Shown piece by piece: positions 62,058 through 64,000 of a DNA stretch of 64,000 nt. The DNA comes from an uncultured bacterium (GTDB lineage: Bacteria; Cyanobacteriota; Vampirovibrionia; Gastranaerophilales; Gastranaerophilaceae): the NCBI GenBank assembly GCA_903868125.1, contig CAIPUE010000032.1, forward strand, positions 1 to 64,000. The letters are read 5' to 3'. Both the position numbers and the translations under genes were made by a program. The notes beneath the pieces are model-generated. The model was not told the origin of the DNA and searched no databases. It saw only the letters and a list, made by a program, of their open reading frames with translations. Numbering within the stretch: the stretch's first letter is position 1; every line of letters starts with the position of its first letter.

Positions 62058-63308
62058 TTAATACATGTTCCCTATATCTCGTCTGAATTTCATTCCTTCG
62101 AAACTAATCATAGAAATTTCTTCATTCAAGTCATCTAACGCTTTTGACAGAACTCTTGCTGTTTTGGTTATTACAAGTGCTCTTTCACCCACTGTTTCGT
62201 ACTCTAAATATACATTTTTTTTAGTGTTAAAGTGTGCGATTTGAGTGCTTTCATCTAAATCATCAAGCCCTGAGATAATCGCTTCTTTTTTCTTACTCAA
62301 AAGAACGCTTGAAACTGCGTATCTATCCGAAATATCAAGTTGTGCATAATCATCCGTAAAGGCTCCAATAACACATGCTTGAAAAAGATGGTAAAGATTT
62401 TCATTCAAAAGTGCCAAAATCCCTTGACTATCGGGCACTCGTAAGAATGAATTAAACTCAATTGCGAACAACTGTTCTTCTCTCGTCATTATTAAATCTA
62501 CGCCTAAAATGCCGACATAGGGGGTTCGTTCTCTAGCCAGAGTATTTAATGTCGGGTAAATTATTTGTTGTAAAATTCTTTGTTCTATCTGTTTAGAGAC
62601 TTTGTAATCTGGTGTTATAGCCCCCATGCCCTCTGTAATAAGCCCCCCGTTACCTTCAAGTTCTTGTTTGTAAGTTGCAACGCTACCCAATGGGAGTGCG
62701 TGATAGCCGTCAGTTATTACGTAAAAAGAGAATTCATGTCCCAAAACATAGTTTTCTACGATAACTTTCTTTTCTCCACCATCAAATAATTCTTCAATAA
62801 ATGCTTTAGCTATTGAAAAAGCATTACAAACTAAAACACCTTTGTCTTGATATTCATCTGTTTTAATGACCACGGGCATGTTCGATGTTTTTACGTAATC
62901 AATTGCCAGAGACGGTTTGTCAAAAATTCCGAATTTAGGGCAAGGGATTCTGGTTTTGTACATGAATTTTTTACCGATTGATTTGCTTGAGCAAATACTT
63001 GCGCTTTCCTTTGTCGGTGCGAATATCATTTGGTTATTCCGTTGAAAAATCGAGGCTATATCATTTTTTATCGCCAACTCGCTTGAAGCAATTGTAAGGT
63101 CTATAGCATTTTCCAGTACAAATTCAAGTAGTTCTTGGACATTATTCTCTCTAATATCAATAACTGTACAAAATTCTTTCATAGCATCATTTCCTGATGC
63201 CACAAAAACCGTTGCTATTTCGTTTGATTCTGCAATCTTCTTGGCAAGTGTATATTCGCCTGCGCTAGAGCCTATTATTAAGACTTTTTTACCTGTTTTT
63301 TTATTCAT
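62058..63308 (-). CDS. Divergent PurD-like ATP-grasp ligase
   Basis: A 416-residue protein laid out like phosphoribosylamine-glycine ligase: N-terminal Rossmann part (KKVLIIGSSAGEYTLAKKIA), ATP-grasp with ASICSSKSIGKKFMYKTRIP, MPVVIKTDEYQDKGVLVCNA and VIVENYVLGHEFSFYVITDG, then PYVGILGVDLIMT. PurD normally shows GxGGREHAL at the start and FNxRFGDPExQ at the catalytic end; here these read GSSAGEYTL and FNSFLRVPDSQ. Loss of Arg and of Gly-Asp-Pro-Glu argues against true purine synthesis, so it may ligate another carboxylate and amine. ATG 63308 is preceded by TATAAT. Confidence 0.75.
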   Translation of the reverse strand: MNKKTGKKVLIIGSSAGEYTLAKKIAESNEIATVFVASGNDAMKEFCTVIDIRENNVQELLEFVLENAIDLTIASSELAIKNDIASIFQRNNQMIFAPTKESASICSSKSIGKKFMYKTRIPCPKFGIFDKPSLAIDYVKTSNMPVVIKTDEYQDKGVLVCNAFSIAKAFIEELFDGGEKKVIVENYVLGHEFSFYVITDGYHALPLGSVATYKQELEGNGGLITEGMGAITPDYKVSKQIEQRILQQIIYPTLNTLARERTPYVGILGVDLIMTREEQLFAIEFNSFLRVPDSQGILALLNENLYHLFQACVIGAFTDDYAQLDISDRYAVSSVLLSKKKEAIISGLDDLDESTQIAHFNTKKNVYLEYETVGERALVITKTARVLSKALDDLNEEISMISFEGMKFRRDIGNMY

Positions 63309-63326
63309 AAAATCATTATACAACAA

Positions 63327-63654
63327 GTGAATAGAAATTTAAACTAAAAGCCTGATGGAATATGAAACTCTATGTCAATTTATAGTTCTCATCTTTATCA
63401 TTTCAGCCATATAAAAAGAGACCCACTTTCGTGGGTCTCTTTTTATATGGCTGAGACAGGAGTAAGAATGGCTAACAGTGGATAGATAATAAAGGTTTTA
63501 TCTACTCATTAACGTATGATTATAAATAATATTCATTACCCGTTATATTTATATCAAGGAAATATTATGCTCTTCTTTATGCCATTTCGTATAATGCTTT
63601 TTGCTCCAAACGCTATTATTATCAAGTGGTACATTTTAATAAGGAGATTTAACA
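63327..63654. other. Divergent intergenic region with a long perfect hairpin
   Basis: About 330 bases between the PurD-like gene and the small membrane-protein gene. They contain the 50-base hairpin at 63404-63453 and a TAGATAA/TTATCTA stem near 63482. A 34-codon frame starting MLFFMPFRIM at 63567 with an AAGGAAA site overlaps the next gene start and is doubtful. Confidence 0.4.
63404..63453. terminator. Perfect 23-bp-stem hairpin
   Basis: Arms 63404-63426 and 63431-63453 are exact inverses with a TTTC loop; the core is GAGACCCAC/GTGGGTCTC flanked by A and T tracts. It has terminator form but no gene ends here, as both neighbours diverge. Confidence 0.6.
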
Positions 63655-63795
63655 ATGGGAATACTTGATATAATAATAATTATCTTAATAATAAGTTGGC
63701 TCGGAGGATTTTCTTTCCGCTTCGGTGGTAATTTTATCCATTTATTGTTAGTTATTGCACTTGTTTTATTGATTTTAAGATTCGTCGGTATTTGA
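63655..63795 (+). CDS. lmo0937-family small membrane protein
   Basis: A 46-residue protein: two hydrophobic segments (ILDIIIIILIISWLGGF; HLLLVIALVLLILRF) joined by a short Gly/Arg loop, with the invariant His-Leu-Leu start of the second segment. This matches the lmo0937/DUF5670 family of tiny membrane proteins, often stress-induced; function unknown. AAGGAGA lies eight bases before the ATG. Confidence 0.82.
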   Translation: MGILDIIIIILIISWLGGFSFRFGGNFIHLLLVIALVLLILRFVGI

Positions 63796-63884
63796 AGAAA
63801 CATATTATACTAACGAGGAAAGTAATATAATAAATAGTATTAAATAATGGGTGCGTACCCAATTATTACAAAAGGAGAAATATT

Positions 63885-64000
63885 ATGCCAAAAACTAGTG
63901 AAATGGGCTCTAAAAAATCCCAATCTCATACAAATAAAGGAATAAGCAAAAATGCAAACACACATGGAAAGAACCATGGGTGCGGTAGTGCATTAAAAGA
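63885..64000 (+). CDS. Small basic polar protein, 3' end outside window
   Basis: The start ATG follows AAGGAGA. The 38 visible residues are rich in Lys, Ser, Asn, Gly and His (PKTSEMGSKKSQSHTNKGIS; NANTHGKNHGCGSALK), like a disordered nucleic-acid- or metal-binding peptide. The frame runs off the window. It lies 89 bases after the lmo0937-type gene, with a GGGT/ACCC hairpin (63843-63867) between. Confidence 0.6.
   Translation, partial: MPKTSEMGSKKSQSHTNKGISKNANTHGKNHGCGSALK

Overview
The window is AT-rich bacterial DNA with a didermal (outer-membrane) gene set: an MCE/MlaD lipid-transport protein, a Pmp-like autotransporter, and grpE-dnaJ-yajQ housekeeping genes. Several proteins at 48.6-57.3 kb carry a short N-terminal motif (VSFKG, QNFKG, VSFG, TSFG), which I associate with gut Gastranaerophilales (Vampirovibrionia/Melainabacteria). 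That placement is an inference and no rRNA gene is present to test it. I saw no CRISPR array and no convincing tRNA.

Layout. (1) 0-7.9 kb: the 3' end of a LuxR-type regulator, an MCE protein, an amino-acid-type solute-binding protein, and a giant autotransporter split by one base in a run of ten G. (2) 8.4-20.4 kb: a five-gene minus-strand defence operon (SNF2 helicase, DNA methyltransferase, Res-like helicase-nuclease, SIR2, HerA). (3) 20.5-24.6 kb: a mobile segment with a large serine recombinase, DUF2924, a phage-type ParB-methyltransferase and a DUF5681 protein. (4) 24.9-41.3 kb: an accessory and defence island with two PDDEXK_4-type nucleases, a UvrD-like helicase-nuclease, McrBC with PUA-like reader domains, a two-gene unit (McrB-N-like protein plus DnaB_C-like ATPase), DUF1643, an ankyrin protein, a WYL regulator and a dGTPase. 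(5) 41.5-46.6 kb: a second recombinase element with ParB-like and DUF6551-like genes. (6) A Fic gene with a C-terminal winged helix and an operator-like promoter, followed by 0.7 kb of repeats. (7) 48.6-58.2 kb: an ADP-ribosyltransferase-like protein, a broken Mu-type transposase and several metallopeptidase-like proteins. (8) 58.7-64 kb: grpE, dnaJ, yajQ, a divergent PurD-like ATP-grasp protein and small stress-type genes.

The most interesting signal is a shared promoter architecture in the island of region 4. Seven copies of GTCC-N3-TTTGACG (one with TTTGTCG, one with TTTGACA) lie a fixed 11 bases (10 in one copy) before a -10 hexamer. Six sit 20-93 bases upstream of start codons: a nuclease, a glycine-zipper protein, a secreted YQG-repeat protein, the McrB-N/DnaB_C pair, the ankyrin/DUF1643 pair and the dGTPase. 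The TTGnC-to--10 distance of 17 equals that of mycobacterial PafBC (WYL-family) promoters, and an HTH-WYL protein is encoded inside the island, sharing its intergenic region with one copy. I propose a WYL-controlled regulon of defence genes, possibly switched on by DNA damage or phage DNA. The other top candidates are the poly-G phase switch in the autotransporter and the unnamed McrB-N/DnaB_C two-gene unit.
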